This document shows positions 39,401 to 51,329 of a stretch of DNA of 64,000 nucleotides, in pieces. Positions within the stretch are counted from its first letter, which is position 1, and every line of letters starts with the position of its first letter. Source of the stretch: Diadema setosum (lineage: Eukaryota > Echinodermata > Echinoidea > Diadematoida > Diadematidae); the NCBI GenBank assembly GCA_033980235.1, contig CM067066.1, positions 29,811,976-29,875,975 of the forward strand, given 5' to 3'. A program made the translations under genes and the position numbers. Below the pieces are notes generated by a model. That model saw only the letters and a list, made by a program, of their open reading frames with translations. It did not search any database and was not told the DNA's origin.

Positions 39401-42400
39401 CGATTGCCCGAAGTAATGGATGGATTAAAGGACAAGTTCACCTTCATAAACATAAGGATTGAGAGAATGCAGCAATATTAGAAGAACACATCAGTGAAAG
39501 TTTGAGGAAAATTGGACAATCGATGCAAAAGTTATGAATTTTTAAAATTTTTGTGTTGGAACCGCTGGATGAGGAGACTACTAATGTTCGTGATGTCATA
39601 TGAGTACAACAGTATAAAGAAAATGTAAAGAAAATTCAACATATTTTCACTTTTTTCGCATAATAAAAGAGCACTTGACTTGCCTCTTTCTAAAGGCAAT
39701 GGGAATAATATTAGCCATAACATGTGTCAGTAACGAGTCAAGGGAATATGTACTTTTTTTCAAAAGATGAAATTTTGTGAAATTCTGTTTATATTTTCCT
39801 TATATTGTTGTACGCATGTGACATCATACACTGCAGTAGTCTTCTCATCCAGCGGTGACTGCACAAAAACTTTCACAAAAAATTCATAACTTTTGAACTG
39901 ATTGTCTGATTTTCCTCAAACTTTCAATGATGTGTTCTACTAATATTGCTACATTCTCTCAATCCTTATATTAATGAAGGTGAACTTGTCTTTTAACAAC
40001 TTGGGGCAATGGTGAAGGGAATGGTAAACTGACAAGATGAAATGAGTATTAATCATTAGAGGACAAGTGAAATGTGTTATTACCGTTGACATGTTGCACT
40101 GAATGCCGTGTGGGAAACTGTTGGACTGGACTGAGTGGTTCATGTTCAAGCTGGCTTACATACTACCATACATATGATTTGTGTGTTTGTTGGATGAATG
40201 GACGTTCACCAGTCCTCTCCTCAGTCACTTCCTTGATTGGTGCCTTCTTAGGATGATACATATGGCTGATACCTCAGTAGCAGACAGGTTTCTTTAGCTG
40301 ATTTAGGCAATATACATGTATCTACTCTATGTACAGATAATGGATTTTTAGTGAATAGATACACAAATGTATCACTGGAAAGTTGTGGATTGCTTGATAG
40401 ATTATTGAACTTGGAAAGAAGTATATGTATTATGTATGTGACCGCCCAGCTCAAAACCGACAAATTAGGCTTCTCTGTAATGGACCCAAATATGTCATTT
40501 GGGTCAACCAACTCAAATTTGTAGGTATGTCTTAATGTGGGAGAGTAATCTTGTCCTCTACCTACTGTCAGTGTTTGGCAGCTTAAAACAAAACAAAAAT
40601 AAAGATAATAGCAGTTTTTCGTAACCATATTTCTCCAGACAGGTGCACTTAGGCAATGCTTTCACTGATGTTTTCATTGATTCTTCTGCATAGCATGCTT
40701 TAGTGACCCCACAATGGCTTTTCCCCCTTTTCTCTGGAACTGCACCTCTTGACAATCTCTATTCCAATCACTTTTAGAATTGTTTAAGATGATCCAATTT
40801 TAACAAGTTATGTTATCAGTCATTCTAAAGCTTAGAGCTCTCTCTTTAAAACTATGAAGAAAAGTGGAAATTTATCTTGGCCTGCTTTTTGTGGCTTTGA
40901 GCTGGGTGGTCATATGATTATGAAGAAATTTATGGTACTAGTATTGTAGTGAGAGTGAACGGCAATATTGTAAGCTTGATAGATACCCATATACAACGTA
41001 CGTGCAAATGTGCCTCCATGTCATTTGTATCGTATAGATCAGATGTTTGCATCAAGTATTTTCGCTACATTTACACCATGTTCCTGGCGGCCACAGCAGC
41101 CCCATTTGCCCAAAATGTAGTATGCGTGGAAAGATGAGATATTCTCCTCCCCCCCCCCCCCCCCCCCCACTGAACATGTTGCTATCAAGCGCCATTCTCA
41201 GCATCTTGTCGGGCAAGACTACAAATATTTCCATCACATCCCACTACAGACCATCTCCATGTTTTGTTTTGGACTTTGAAATGATGTTTTGTTGCATTAA
41301 CCCCGTTTTACTATGGCCTACTAGGTTTCTCATAGGCACCATGACTAAGTGGCAAATTTTTTCACAGTTTAAAAATTCTGACACAGCAATGACGGCCTGT
41401 CATGTTTGCCCATCCCTTCTCCCGACATTGCCTTGCGTCCATCCTGTTCTCTCCACGATGGTCTGAATTGTGATTGCTGTGGCTGCTGGGAACATGAAGA
41501 AAACGTAGCAATAGATCAGCTGAAAGCTTCCCATGTAATGAAAAGAAATAAATGAGGAATATTTTTCTGTGCAGTTACATGATCAACCAATTCCCATTCT
41601 TTGTGATGCAGGAGCAGCACGTACATTGAGAGATCGGCTCTCTTCCTTCTTGCCAACCTCTGTGATGGTGATGCCCGCTCTGCCCTCAACTCGCTCCAGC
41701 GGGTCTTGGACGCCGTGAAGGGGTCCGGCCAGCAGCTTGCCCTGTCCAAGGGTGAAACGACGCACCTCATCACGGCGGACATGATCAAGGACTCGCTGCA
41801 GAGGTCGCACATTGCGTACGACAGGGCAGGTGAGTTGTGGGACAGATTTCACTGAGTACCGGTGCACGACCAATGGCTCTCATGAATATACCAGTCAGTG
41901 ATATGCCACAGAATGGTGGAATTGTTTGCCAGCAAGCTTATGTTTGCTCCTTCATATGACCACCTACAGTGACCACCTACAGTTGATGTGCAGTGACAGG
42001 CGTGTGACAATCAAGTCCACCCAGACTAGCATTACATCACTCATCTTACATATGTTCATATATGCCCATTTACATGTGCCTTTATAAAGGGAAAGTTTCC
42101 TCAGAACACTATAGATGGATTTAGTGCAGAACAATCTGTGAAACACTTGGTGATAGCTTGAGGAAACTTTGGACAGCCACTTCACAAAGATGAGTTTATA
42201 AGGTTTATTTTTTGCTTGAGTTTATACGGTTTGATTTTTGCTTTGTCACAGGTGAGGAGCATTACAATTGTAGCTCTGCCCTGCAAAAGTCAATCCGTGC
42301 GTCGGACACAAATGCTGCCCTCTACTGGCTCGGCCGCATGCTTATTGGTGGAGAGGACCCGATGTTTGTGGCCCGGAGACTGGTTGTCTGTGCCAGCGAG

Positions 42401-44745
42401 GACATTGGTGAGTGAAAATTTCCAGGTTTTTGTCAGACCTCTTGTCTTGATAATACATGTGGTATTAATGTATGTTTGTTATCGTACTTTGTTGTTTGTT
42501 TGAAAATTGTTGTTTGCTCAATGAAATACAGAAGTAGAATGATAGCAGACATCATGCTGTGCACCACTTATGGCAGTGCTGATAAGGACTTTTGGTTACT
42601 CTCTGGCAGCAGTTCTCAAAAGAAAATGTGTGTGTGTCACTGTGTGTCTGTCTGTCTGTCTGATGTGAAGATAAAATAACAGAGGGTACATTCCTATGCG
42701 TTAACATGTAAAAATTAAGGACGATCACTGCATCTGCCTTCTGTGTGTAAGCTTATGTGTGACTGTGTGCGCATGGCTGTTATGTGCACCACATACAGTG
42801 ATAATAGTAATAATAATAGCTGGTTTTTTATATTTCACATTTGTTAGTAAGTATCTCAATGTGCTTTACAGACTATCATCACCCCAGTCTCTGGCCATAC
42901 ATTATTTCTAACCAGCACTGACAGTGCTCACTCTCCACTCCCTGTGATGAGGAGCATTCCAGCCACTTGCAGCCATTTACAGGCGCGCACATGCTGATCA
43001 ACCAACATTTAAAGCTTTCTCATCCTACTGGGTACCCATTTATACTCCTGAGTGGAGAGCAGCAAAGTGGACAAAGTGCCTTGCTGAAAGGCAACTGTGT
43101 CGGGCTTGGCATGGGCTCAAACCCATGCACCATACTACGCTCATGTCGTTCACAGACGAGTGCTCTTATACACTCAGCCACGACACCTCCACAGTAGCTG
43201 AGCTGTACATGAGTGCATGCATGGTATAGTTGCAGTGGTGTAGAGCTCGAACTTGCGCTGAATTAAAATTTGTTATTGGAAAGTTGTAAAAAGTTTACAT
43301 TGTAGCGATTCATGTTACTGCTCAAGATGCCTAAAATTGGTAATAATAATGATATGGACTGGCTACTTTTGGGGGATACGACATTAATTGCCTTCACTAG
43401 AATTGCATCGCCCTTGTCTTTGACTTGGGCAATACATTCCTTTTCTGCTTGATTTTCTCATTCTATTTTTACTTTTTTTTTTTCTTTCCCACCACCTCCT
43501 CATCCTCCTCCTCCTCCATCTTCTCTCTGGCCCTCTCTGTCTCTCCCATGTCTGTTTCTCCCCTCCCCACAGGTATGGCAGACTCCCAGGCCCTGGTTGT
43601 AGCCATGGCTGCCCACCAAGCCTGTCACTCCATTGGCATGCCCGAATGTGAGGTGAGTACATTCATTCTCCCATCCCCATGCTGTTGTTTAGCTCTCTTC
43701 ACACATAGGATTGCTTTAGTACTGTAAAAGCTGTTATTTTCGCAAATGGATATTTTTGTGAATGAGGAGGTCATGGACATTTTCGCGAGATGTTGTTTTT
43801 GTGATTTGACACCAAGGCTATCGTAAGTGCACTGATGCCTGTTCGTTCACGCCACTTTACTGCAACCGAGATCACTGCACTCTCTCGTACTTGAGGTTTT
43901 GTTGATACCGGTAAGTCCTATAAGGAAGGATGCACGTAAAGTTAGACATGCCCGCATGTGCATATCAGGTCCAACAATGATTCACGAAATTTGTGAAAAT
44001 TGAAAAACCCTAAAGAAAATAACAGCTTTTACACAGTGTTTGCATGAGAGACCAAACGAGAGGTAAATCAAATACACGGGGGAGTGAATAATTGGTAGGA
44101 GGGCCATGGTATAGATCAAACAAGTTTGCTGAAGTGCACACAAGCCCAGATTTTAGACCTATCTTAGTGCTCCTAATTGCCCTGTTGACTTAAAAGTACA
44201 TATACAGTATTCTATTAGAGAATACCAGGTTAGAAAGACAGTAATGCTGATTTTTTTTTTTTAGAAATGTCTAACCTTTGTAGCAGTAGTCACTATGGAC
44301 ATGTCTAATGTGAGGATAATTTCTTCATTTCAAAATCGAATCGTATCTCTGTTGTGCGGATAGTTTTGGCCACAGTGTTTCTTTTCTTCTGATCATTAAA
44401 ATATTAATTTTTGTGGAAATAATTCCATAGAGTTGGTAAAATGATGGTCTTTTCTTCCCAATTACCTGTCATTCTCAGCTGAATCTTGCCCACTGCGTCA
44501 CCTACTTATCGAAGGCGCCAAAGTCCCAGCAGGTCACCACGGCATACAGCCGCGTCAAGGACTGCATCCAGAACCACCAGGGCCCCACCCCGCCCATCCC
44601 GCTCCACCTGCGCACCCCAGCCACCCAGTTCCAGCTCAGCAATGCCCTGGGCGGGTGGGGCAAGGCGCGGCCGATGGGGGGCGGCTACCAGGGCTTCATG
44701 CCAGAGAGCCTAGCTGGCCTGGACTTCTTCTCTATGACCTCATAG
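35409..44745 (+). CDS. WRNIP1: WRNIP1, AAA+ ATPase with UBZ4 zinc finger (seven coding exons)
   Basis: Joined exons 35409-36428, 36853-37047, 39052-39284, 41612-41829, 42252-42407, 43573-43652 and 44479-44745 give 722 residues (human WRNIP1 is about 665). Seen: a UBZ4 ubiquitin-binding finger (C19, C22, H34, C38), a lysine/serine-rich linker (about 95-310) with probable nuclear localisation signals, Walker A GPPGCGKT (334-341), Walker B ILFIDE (391-396), sensor 1 GATTEN (421-426), a candidate arginine finger in LLSRC (R438), and the MgsA/RarA C-terminal core with GGEDP and ASEDIG (about 555-715). Known for the family: a nuclear ATPase that binds ubiquitin and PCNA and acts at stalled replication forks with DNA polymerase delta and WRN. 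All introns are GT...AG and phases match. The start was chosen as the first ATG in the frame; upstream stop TGA at 35310. The linker is longer and more repetitive than usual. Identity is very secure; the exact N-terminus is less so. Confidence 0.96.
36853..37047 (+). CDS. WRNIP1: WRNIP1 coding exon 2 (AAA+ core, Walker B)
   Basis: 65 codons, residues 341-405. It starts with TSLANVIA, which completes the P-loop GK|T, and contains [15 protein letters not shown] and the Walker B block [16 protein letters not shown]. Acceptor ...ccgttcag, donor gtagcc; both flanking introns are phase 0. Confidence 0.95.
37218..37310. mobile_element. Small MITE with TTAA ends (WRNIP1 intron)
   Basis: TTAACCCATTGAGGACGG on the left and CGTCCTCAACGGGTTAA on the right, 93 bp. 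TTAA followed by CCC matches the piggyBac-type end pattern. Confidence 0.7.
37312..38750. mobile_element. 1.4-kb inverted-repeat DNA transposon, non-autonomous (WRNIP1 intron)
   Basis: CAGTCAGACCGCAACG near the left end and its inverse CGTTGCGGTCTGACTG near 38726-38741 mark the terminal repeats; both arms also share TTTATCGTACGCG. The interior contains two direct copies of CCTATGAACGGGTC (37704, 38394). No transposase frame is seen. Confidence 0.65.
39052..39284 (+). CDS. WRNIP1: WRNIP1 coding exon 3 (sensor 1, arginine finger)
   Basis: Residues 406 to 483: [20 protein letters not shown] then [15 protein letters not shown], near-identical to vertebrate WRNIP1. Acceptor ctctattcag; donor after CAAGG (gtcagt), leaving two bases of a codon that the next exon completes as GGG. 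An alternative donor at the upstream CAG|GTCAAG would break the frame. Confidence 0.92.
39425..39996. mobile_element. Palindromic MITE family D, copy 2 (in WRNIP1 intron)
   Basis: Nearly identical to copy 1 over its whole length, same orientation. It sits about 140 bp downstream of WRNIP1 coding exon 3, inside the intron. The high similarity to copy 1 suggests recent activity. Confidence 0.85.
40438..40913. mobile_element. MITE with GTGACCGCCCAGCTCAAA ends (WRNIP1 intron)
   Basis: Left TGTGACCGCCCAGCTCAAA and right TTTGAGCTGGGTGGTCAT are inverse copies, 476 bp apart end to end. Interior noncoding. Confidence 0.7.
41142..41169. repeat. Poly-C run in WRNIP1 intron
   Basis: About 20 or more C residues. 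Confidence 0.85.
41612..41829 (+). CDS. WRNIP1: WRNIP1 coding exon 4 (AAA+ lid)
   Basis: Begins [20 protein letters not shown], matching the family lid motif DGDAR, and ends [10 protein letters not shown]. Acceptor gtgatgcag and donor gtgagt. [21 protein letters not shown] segment replaces the variable loop seen in vertebrates. Confidence 0.93.
42252..42407 (+). CDS. WRNIP1: WRNIP1 coding exon 5 (MgsA C-terminal core)
   Basis: Encodes [20 protein letters not shown], then [20 protein letters not shown] and [11 protein letters not shown], the signature of the MgsA/WRNIP1 C-terminal domain. Acceptor tttgtcacag, donor gtgagt. The intron phases on both sides split a glycine codon (G|GT). Confidence 0.95.
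42795..43196 (-). mobile_element. tRNA-derived SINE (minus strand, WRNIP1 intron)
   Basis: Read on the minus strand it starts near 43196 with A box TGGCTGAGTGTA (43169-43180) and B box GGGTTTGAGCCC (43113-43124). The body contains AGCAAGGCACTTTGTCC and a GGAGTATAAATGGGTACC block, and ends in a TTATTATTA-type tail. The body resembles the conserved central domains of widespread invertebrate SINEs. Confidence 0.75.
43573..43652 (+). CDS. WRNIP1: WRNIP1 coding exon 6
   Basis: 80-bp exon: [20 protein letters not shown] then GMPECE, matching human LADPSALTQAVAAYQ...GMPECE. Preceded by a long pyrimidine tract and ccccacag; followed by gtgagt. Confidence 0.94.
43722..44033. mobile_element. CTGTAAAAGCTG element (WRNIP1 intron)
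   Basis: Ends CTGTAAAAGCTGTTATTTTC and GAAAATAACAGCTTTTACA, with TA flanking the left end. Mariner-like in style, noncoding. Related to the element at 50911. Confidence 0.7.
44479..44745 (+). CDS. WRNIP1: WRNIP1 terminal coding exon
   Basis: Encodes [38 protein letters not shown] and the end [11 protein letters not shown] with stop TAG at 44743-44745. The corresponding human end is ELRGVDFFKQRRC. Acceptor ...cattctcag. The exon is strikingly GC-rich relative to its surroundings. Confidence 0.94.
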   Translation: MNLAHCVTYLSKAPKSQQVTTAYSRVKDCIQNHQGPTPPIPLHLRTPATQFQLSNALGGWGKARPMGGGYQGFMPESLAGLDFFSMTS

Positions 44746-46230
44746 ATGTGACGGACCAGATTTTTACTAGTTACCTACCTATATTTCTTTAAAAAGAAAA
44801 TGTTGCCATTTTGTACATAATTGTAGGTAGTTAATCCATTTTTAAATATTATTATAGTCCCCTCTCCTCAATATGTTATTTTGAAATACTGTATTATTTG
44901 TGAGCCACGAAGGAGCGTAATGTTTTACATTGTGCCAAATACGTAATCATCAGCTGTATAATTAAGAAACATAAAAGCAACGTGTTGTGTAAGTATGACT
45001 TAGCTTGAGTACGGCAGTCGGTCGTTACTTGTTCTAGGGAGGCTTGTGACCGCCTGCGTGTTTCGGTCTTTGCATTTCCACCGTCAAACCGAGATTTTTT
45101 TTTCAGATGTTGCAGCTGAGTGGAGTGTCTGTTCTGTACAGTGGGCAGAAAGAGATTTTGTGCATGTAATTATTGTTAAGACTCACATCATGTCTGTGGC
45201 ATGAAAATCCCTTTGGTTTGTACTGTATCTTGGCTTGATATTTATCTGGTGAATCCAGCTGTTTGATGTAGTATTAATGAGGCTAAAAAAAAAAAAAGGA
45301 AAAAAAAAGATGCAAGATGACTTGGTCATTTTGCATGTGATTGTAAGGACCTCTCTGGGAAATTATGTAGTTGCCACTGTTTTAACAAGACTTGGATATG
45401 TGGGAACACTGCTTTGTCTGGACCCTATCAAGGTAACATTTCCAAGCCACATATAATCCTTGTTTAAAGAGATGAGACATTGGTTAAAATGCGATGCACT
45501 TCTCATCAAACTTTCATACAAAGTTGAGGTATTCATGCAAATCGTACAAAATGATACCAAATTTATCTAATGAAGGTGGGAAATTCAGTAGATAAACAGC
45601 ACAATGTAGCGCTGTGTATGTAACAACCTTTAACCAGTCATGTTTTATAAATAATCCATTGGCTGGCATACTCAATAATAGCTTAGGATTTCATGCCAAG
45701 CAATGTATTACATAAAGCTGAGCCCTAAGACTTGTCCCTATCGTGACCCATCACATTGTGTTGTAAATCTATGACCTCTTTTGATTGGGATGCTTTCTGT
45801 GTTGAGGAAAAGGAGGTCTGCTCCTGATATTGGCGAATGTACATGTTGTGAGAATAAGCTTCCTTTCAGTATTGCCATAAGTTCTGTCAGCCGATTTTGG
45901 GTCAGGTACATGCAAAGATGTTTTGTGCTTCCGGTCGAATTCAGCGGGCCTTTGCTACATAGAAGAGTCAGTGTTGGAACACAAGGCCGAACAGAGTGCC
46001 AGTTGTCGGTAAAAAGCAATCAGAATCACACAGTTAAAGACGTGTGAGAATTGCTAATTTATGAATGATCATTATCTTCCCATGGCTGAGGGTTGAGATA
46101 GAAGAGTGATAAGGGTGCAAACATAAAACTTATCCTGTTTACTCCTCAATAAGGTGCTCAAAGTTGTGTTGTTGCAGATTGATGTGCATTTATTAAAAGG
46201 GAATAAATAAAGAATAAAATTGAAATCCTT
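44746..46230 (+). other. Probable WRNIP1 3' UTR with polyadenylation hexamers
   Basis: No canonical AATAAA was found between the stop and 46,200. Three AATAAA hexamers then occur together at 46202, 46206 and 46213. This would give a 3' UTR of about 1.5 kb, AT-rich and without coding signal. It is inferred, since an earlier variant signal could be used. Confidence 0.4.
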
Positions 46231-48698
46231 GTCAAAACAAATGCGATAGATCACATGATTTCAGTCCGCATAGTGTCATATTGGCCAGTTACAGAATGTA
46301 GACATCAAATGTTCTTCGTTCTGCAATCTGGCCTGTCCTTCATATCTTTCTTTTTTCCCTTTCTTCTTGTTTGTTTCTTTTAATGTACTGTATATGGCTG
46401 TATGGTTATTTTGCTTTGTTTTTGTGTGGAAAATGAAAACTGCATAACAATTTTGTAAACATGCATTATTCAATGCAAATGAAGTCCTCCAACTGGAAAT
46501 AGAGATGTGTGAATTGTGTCATGCATCCACAATTATCTTACTGTCATAATGAGGCTTTATATGTGCTGTTTGATAGGCCTCAAAACTGCCATAAAATGTT
46601 ATCAGTATCAGGAATTAACAAACAAATAGACAATTTGATATTGTCACATGTTAAATGATTCAATGAAAATAGCCGTCATTGAAAAAAGCAAAAGTTACAT
46701 TCAAATTGAAAGGTAATGCTCATGAAGTTGCCAATGAGAAAACGTGGAAAAGGCCCCAGCTGGTTGTCGACACTTTCTGTGAACTGAGTTTGATTTTTCC
46801 CTCATTGATGATAGGAGAGTATTGAGTGTCAGTGAAAAAAACAGAGTACCATGAGATTACATGGAGCAATGAATATTTTTATACCTATTCATACAAATTC
46901 ATATTGCAAGTGGAAGTATTTTTATCTCAGTAATGATGTGGAATGAAAGTATGTGATTTTATAATGATAGTATGGGGTAGTAGATGATATTATGACAATT
47001 CCGTAATGATAAACATTAAAAACCCCCAAATTTTTTCCACTCCTATAATCATGCAATGATATTTTTGCAAGCATTACTGACCTGCAATGTTTATAAGTAA
47101 GCTAAGCTGGACTAACTTGCATATCATTCTACAAAGACAGACTTGTACATCATTCAACTGTTATAGTTGTAATGTTTTTGAAGGTGCTACTCCTAATGTT
47201 CATCATTCAAGTTTTCATATGCTCAAAGACTCCAAGATTTCAAAATGTATTATCAAGAGATAGTATTGTTCTTTATTTGTGTTTTTGTCTTTTTTTTTTT
47301 GGGGGGGGGGTGTTTTGAGATGATAATAAAAAGGTATTCAAGGCTCAGAACTTTGCCAGTAAATGGTGTCAAGAATATACTTCACAGTTTCCACAAAAAA
47401 AAAGGAAATTGGTCCAGACCTCAGAACACAGTGTGTATATGTCCAAGAAATGTTGAAAGTCATGAATAATTTCTGTTGCATTTGTTGTGCAATTAGGTGA
47501 ACATAGGAATCATTGCATGCACCCATGTAAAACTCACAATAAATTTGTGTGCACAATTTCATCTTGCTTTCATGAGCTTGACTGACGAAAAGAAGTTTCA
47601 GTGCATCATCTGAAACAAACAAATGAACGGGGGTGTTTGTTTCAGTTGACAAAAGATATGGTGAGCCCAAAAAATTTGCTAAGGTGTGACCATGCTACAT
47701 TGGTATATTCTACAAGCTTTCTACACTCGTTGATTTTGGGACTGACTGCAGGAAAGGAAGTATGTGGGACTGCAGTTCTTGGCTAGATAGAACAAACATC
47801 TGAGTGTAGGCACAACTTTGCTCAGTAATGTATTAACCATATATGTCTCAAAGAAAACTGTAAGCAGTTGTGAGGTGTAGTGAAGGGGGTAGGTGATATA
47901 CATCCTTGAAAATACATTGAGCTGCCAAGTCTTCATTATTTTGCAGGGGGCACCTTTAAACATGCATATCTTTTGTTTGTTAAGGGCCTGACAAGAAAAT
48001 ATATATAAACTTCCCTTAATCTGAGCATTATTTTCACCTGTTGAGATGTATGTCACACACAAATCTCTATCTGATATCTCCTTGAAACCTTTCTGATTTT
48101 AATGTGTGAATGTGACAGCAGTGGGTACGGTATGTAAAATTTTGAGGGTAAGCTCATAGCAATGCAGAGAAAAGGCCACCAACAGCAGTGATAATGAAGT
48201 AATGCTCTCTTTCTGTCTCTCTCTTTTTTTTTATGCTGTTGTTGTAATGGTTTATTGAAAATTCATTTGCAGCCATGCAAATGGCTGAATTGCAGAATTT
48301 AGGAAATTTCCATTGGGTAATAGCATACATGATCATACAGTGTGACCTCTTTTGAAGGGGTTTTGGCTCTAAATCTTGATGACAACCCTGCTATGTCCTG
48401 CACAAACATCCAATGAAAACGGACCGAAATAATTGGAAGGCATACTGTGCCGTGGGAGGCATGAGGCCATTTGCTGAACATTGACCCCCAGTGGACATGC
48501 AGAATCCACTGTTTTATGAAGTCTTGTGTTTACATGAGTTTTAATGTCTCTATGTTGTGGTTCCATGCACACAGACTGCCAGTAAACATTGAGTGGCATG
48601 CTGACATTGCCCCCTGTAGGTAATCACATCTTCATACAAGGCATGCCTTCCATATGTCCTACTTTGGTGTGAAAATACAGCTAATTCAAAATGCCTGC
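46231..48698. other. No supportable gene
   Basis: AT-rich, short frames only, one G10 run near 47301. Confidence 0.55.
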
Positions 48699-49274
48699 TT
48701 AAAGGACAGGTTCACCTTCGTATACATGTGGATTGAGATAATGCAGCAATATAAGTGGAACACATCAGTGAAAGTTTGAGGAAAATTGGACAATCCGTTC
48801 AAAAAAAGTTATGAATTTTTAAAAGTTTCTGTGCATGCAGTCACTGCTGGATGAGAAGACTACTGCAGTTGATGATGTCACATGCGTACAACGATATAAG
48901 GAAAATATAAAGAGAATTTCACAAAATTTCATTTTTTGAAAAAGTACACATTCCCTCAACTTGTAACTGATATATGTTAAGGGTAATATTACTCCCCCTG
49001 CCTTCTCAAAGAGGCAAGTCATGTGCTCTTCTATTATGCGAGAAAAATGAAAATATGTTGAATTTTCTTCATTGTCTCTTTATATGGTTGTTCTCATATG
49101 ACATCACAAGCTATAGTAGTCTTCACATCCAGCGATCGCGGAACTGAAACTTCCAAAATTCATAACTTTTGAACGGATTGTCCAATTTTCCTCAAACTTT
49201 CACCTACATGTGTTCTACTAATATTGCTGCATTCTCTCAATCGTCATGTTTATGAAGGTGGACTTGTCCTTTAA
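48699..49274. mobile_element. Palindromic MITE family D, copy 3 (inverted)
   Basis: Same arms as copies 1 and 2, but the central loop is reversed relative to them. Ends TTAAAGGACAGG and TGTCCTTTAA. Confidence 0.85.
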
Positions 49275-49484
49275 TGATTCTCTGCATTATCTACATCCAA
49301 CTCCTTTTCAGGTGCAGAAACACCTGTGGTATATGGTAAACTATAACATTTTACACAGTATTTGTTTTAAGTGTGTCTCAGTATCCTTGAGGAAATAAAA
49401 ATGTGATAATCATGCAATGTACATTTGTATCCAACATCTTCTTAACAGTGTTTAAAAATTATTAAAAACAACATGAGCTTTTTT

Positions 49485-49926
49485 AGTAAAGGTACTAGCC
49501 CACATTTGCAAATCCACGAAAATCAAAACTGCATAAAACAGGTCCAATATGACTTCAAGTACAAGTTATAACAGTAACATACCTCACCTGTTGCTCTTTG
49601 TCTATACCATTCGATAAAAGAGAGAAAATCATCGTTTTAAAATCAATTTTCAAACCGGGTCAACCTGACCCAAAATCGAATTACGAGCGCGGGCTAGCTA
49701 CGTACATTAACTTACACATGTATCGCATGCATGTAGTACGTGCGTGGACCGGAGCTAGCGAGCGTTTTTATACGCATGCATACGGTGCATTTTCATTTAT
49801 TTTTATGAAAGTAATGGACTAATTGGAACGAAATTTTGCACAGGTGTTACTGCAATCATACCCAAACTCCATGCTAACTATGAGACCAATTGCTGCAGGT
49901 TTATAAATGTGGGCTAATACCTTTAA
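49485..49926. mobile_element. Inverted-repeat MITE with TAGCCCACATTT ends
   Basis: Left TAAAGGTACTAGCCCACATT and right AATGTGGGCTAATACCTTTA are inverse copies. The interior has palindromic CGCATGCATG and GCTAGC motifs, about 440 bp. Confidence 0.75.
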
Positions 49927-50109
49927 AGGTACTGTTGATATATGTGAGAGGTGATTGTAATTTTTTACACTATTCTGCCTGTAGGCTGAAGATATGAGCT
50001 GTGTAATACTGTTGTACCCAGAATTCCCTTATAGTTGCTGCTAAGGAAGATTGATAGGGGTCATGCATGTACACGTGTACATGGTTGTCTCTTCATTAGT
50101 TACACCGCC

Positions 50110-50172
50110 TGCGCCATGTTTTCAAAAGTGGGGGGCCCACTTCCGGGTTACGTGAGCTAACAAGCAAGCCCC

Positions 50173-50203
<31 letters not shown>

Positions 50204-50510
50204 AAAAGGGCCTTCAGCGCAAGTTCTGGTGCTACTTCTGGGTTTCTTCAGCTCATCTTTCTTATTCCACCTTCCGGGTTTCTTCAGCTGACAAGCAAAA
50301 AAAAAAAAAAAAAGATGCAAAAAAATAAAAGGTCTTCGGCCCTATTACCGGCCTCAAAGCTTAAGGTTTCATTCTATTTTTTTTTTCTACTGCCACTTCA
50401 CTTCCGGGGTAAAAAAAGTGGGGGGCCCAAAGTGGTGACACCCTATATATTCCTATGTAGGGAACAAAAAAAGTTGTGGTATGGTAAACCCCCCCCCCCC
50501 CCCCCCATTC
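50110..50510. repeat. Repeat region with poly-C and poly-A runs
   Basis: AAGTGGGGGGCCCAC and AAGTGGGGGGCCCAA flank internal copies of GGGTTTCTTCAGCT and GCTGACAAGCAA, separated by C20+ and A15+ runs. Probably fragments of mobile elements. Confidence 0.45.
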
Positions 50511-50910
50511 CGCCGGCCATGAGTTACTCAGCTGGAGTTTGTTCAGTGCGTGAATGTGGTGTGTTGCGATAAACGAAAAGAAAATTGGCAATCTAATGCT
50601 GGACTGACAGTCTACTCTGCTTAGTATGCCTTTAGGTGCAAGGTTTGAACACAACATTCCACTGCCCCACTGGATGCAGGATCATGGGGGAGCTCTAGTG
50701 TGGTTGACACTATTCTTCATGATCTCAGCAAATTGGGCAGAAGTGAACTGTGGTCCATTGTTTGAAACAAATGTCAAGGAAGACAATAGATGGCAAATAA
50801 TTTGTCAATATGTCTATCATGGACCCAGTTGTAGTTCTCATGAAGTACACTTCTGTCCATTTTGAATATATACATCAACAAGTGTGAAGAAATGTTGGCC
50901 ATTTACAGTA

Positions 50911-51329
50911 CTGTAAAAGTGGTTTCATTTGCAGTGGTTTTATTTTCGCGCTTTTCGCGCTCTGTAGTTGAACCGCGAATTTAACATCACGCGAAATTGT
51001 TTTGAACTCGCCGCTTGTTACAACGTCATTGCGCACATGCACACACGATTCCGCGCATTGAGTGTATTGATGATCCACACACACACGGCAATACCGCGCA
51101 ATGTAGGTATAGACGGGATTTCAGGTAATCCTGCATTTAATTTTAATTTCTATTTAATAAACAAAATAATAATTGGATTATAGTTTGGGTTTTCATGTGC
51201 AAAATTAAACAGTTTTTGCCGACTGTGAATTCACAGATTTTGCCAACCGCGAATTTTAATGCACCCAAAAAAGTCGGCACCGATGGAAACCGCGAAAGTA
51301 TCTGTACGCGAAAGAAACCACTTTTACAG
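50911..51329. mobile_element. CTGTAAAAGTGG element with TA target duplication
   Basis: Ends CTGTAAAAGTGGTTTC and GAAACCACTTTTACAG, flanked by TA on both sides. Subterminal CGCGAA motifs are repeated. Tc1/mariner-type non-autonomous element. Confidence 0.75.
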
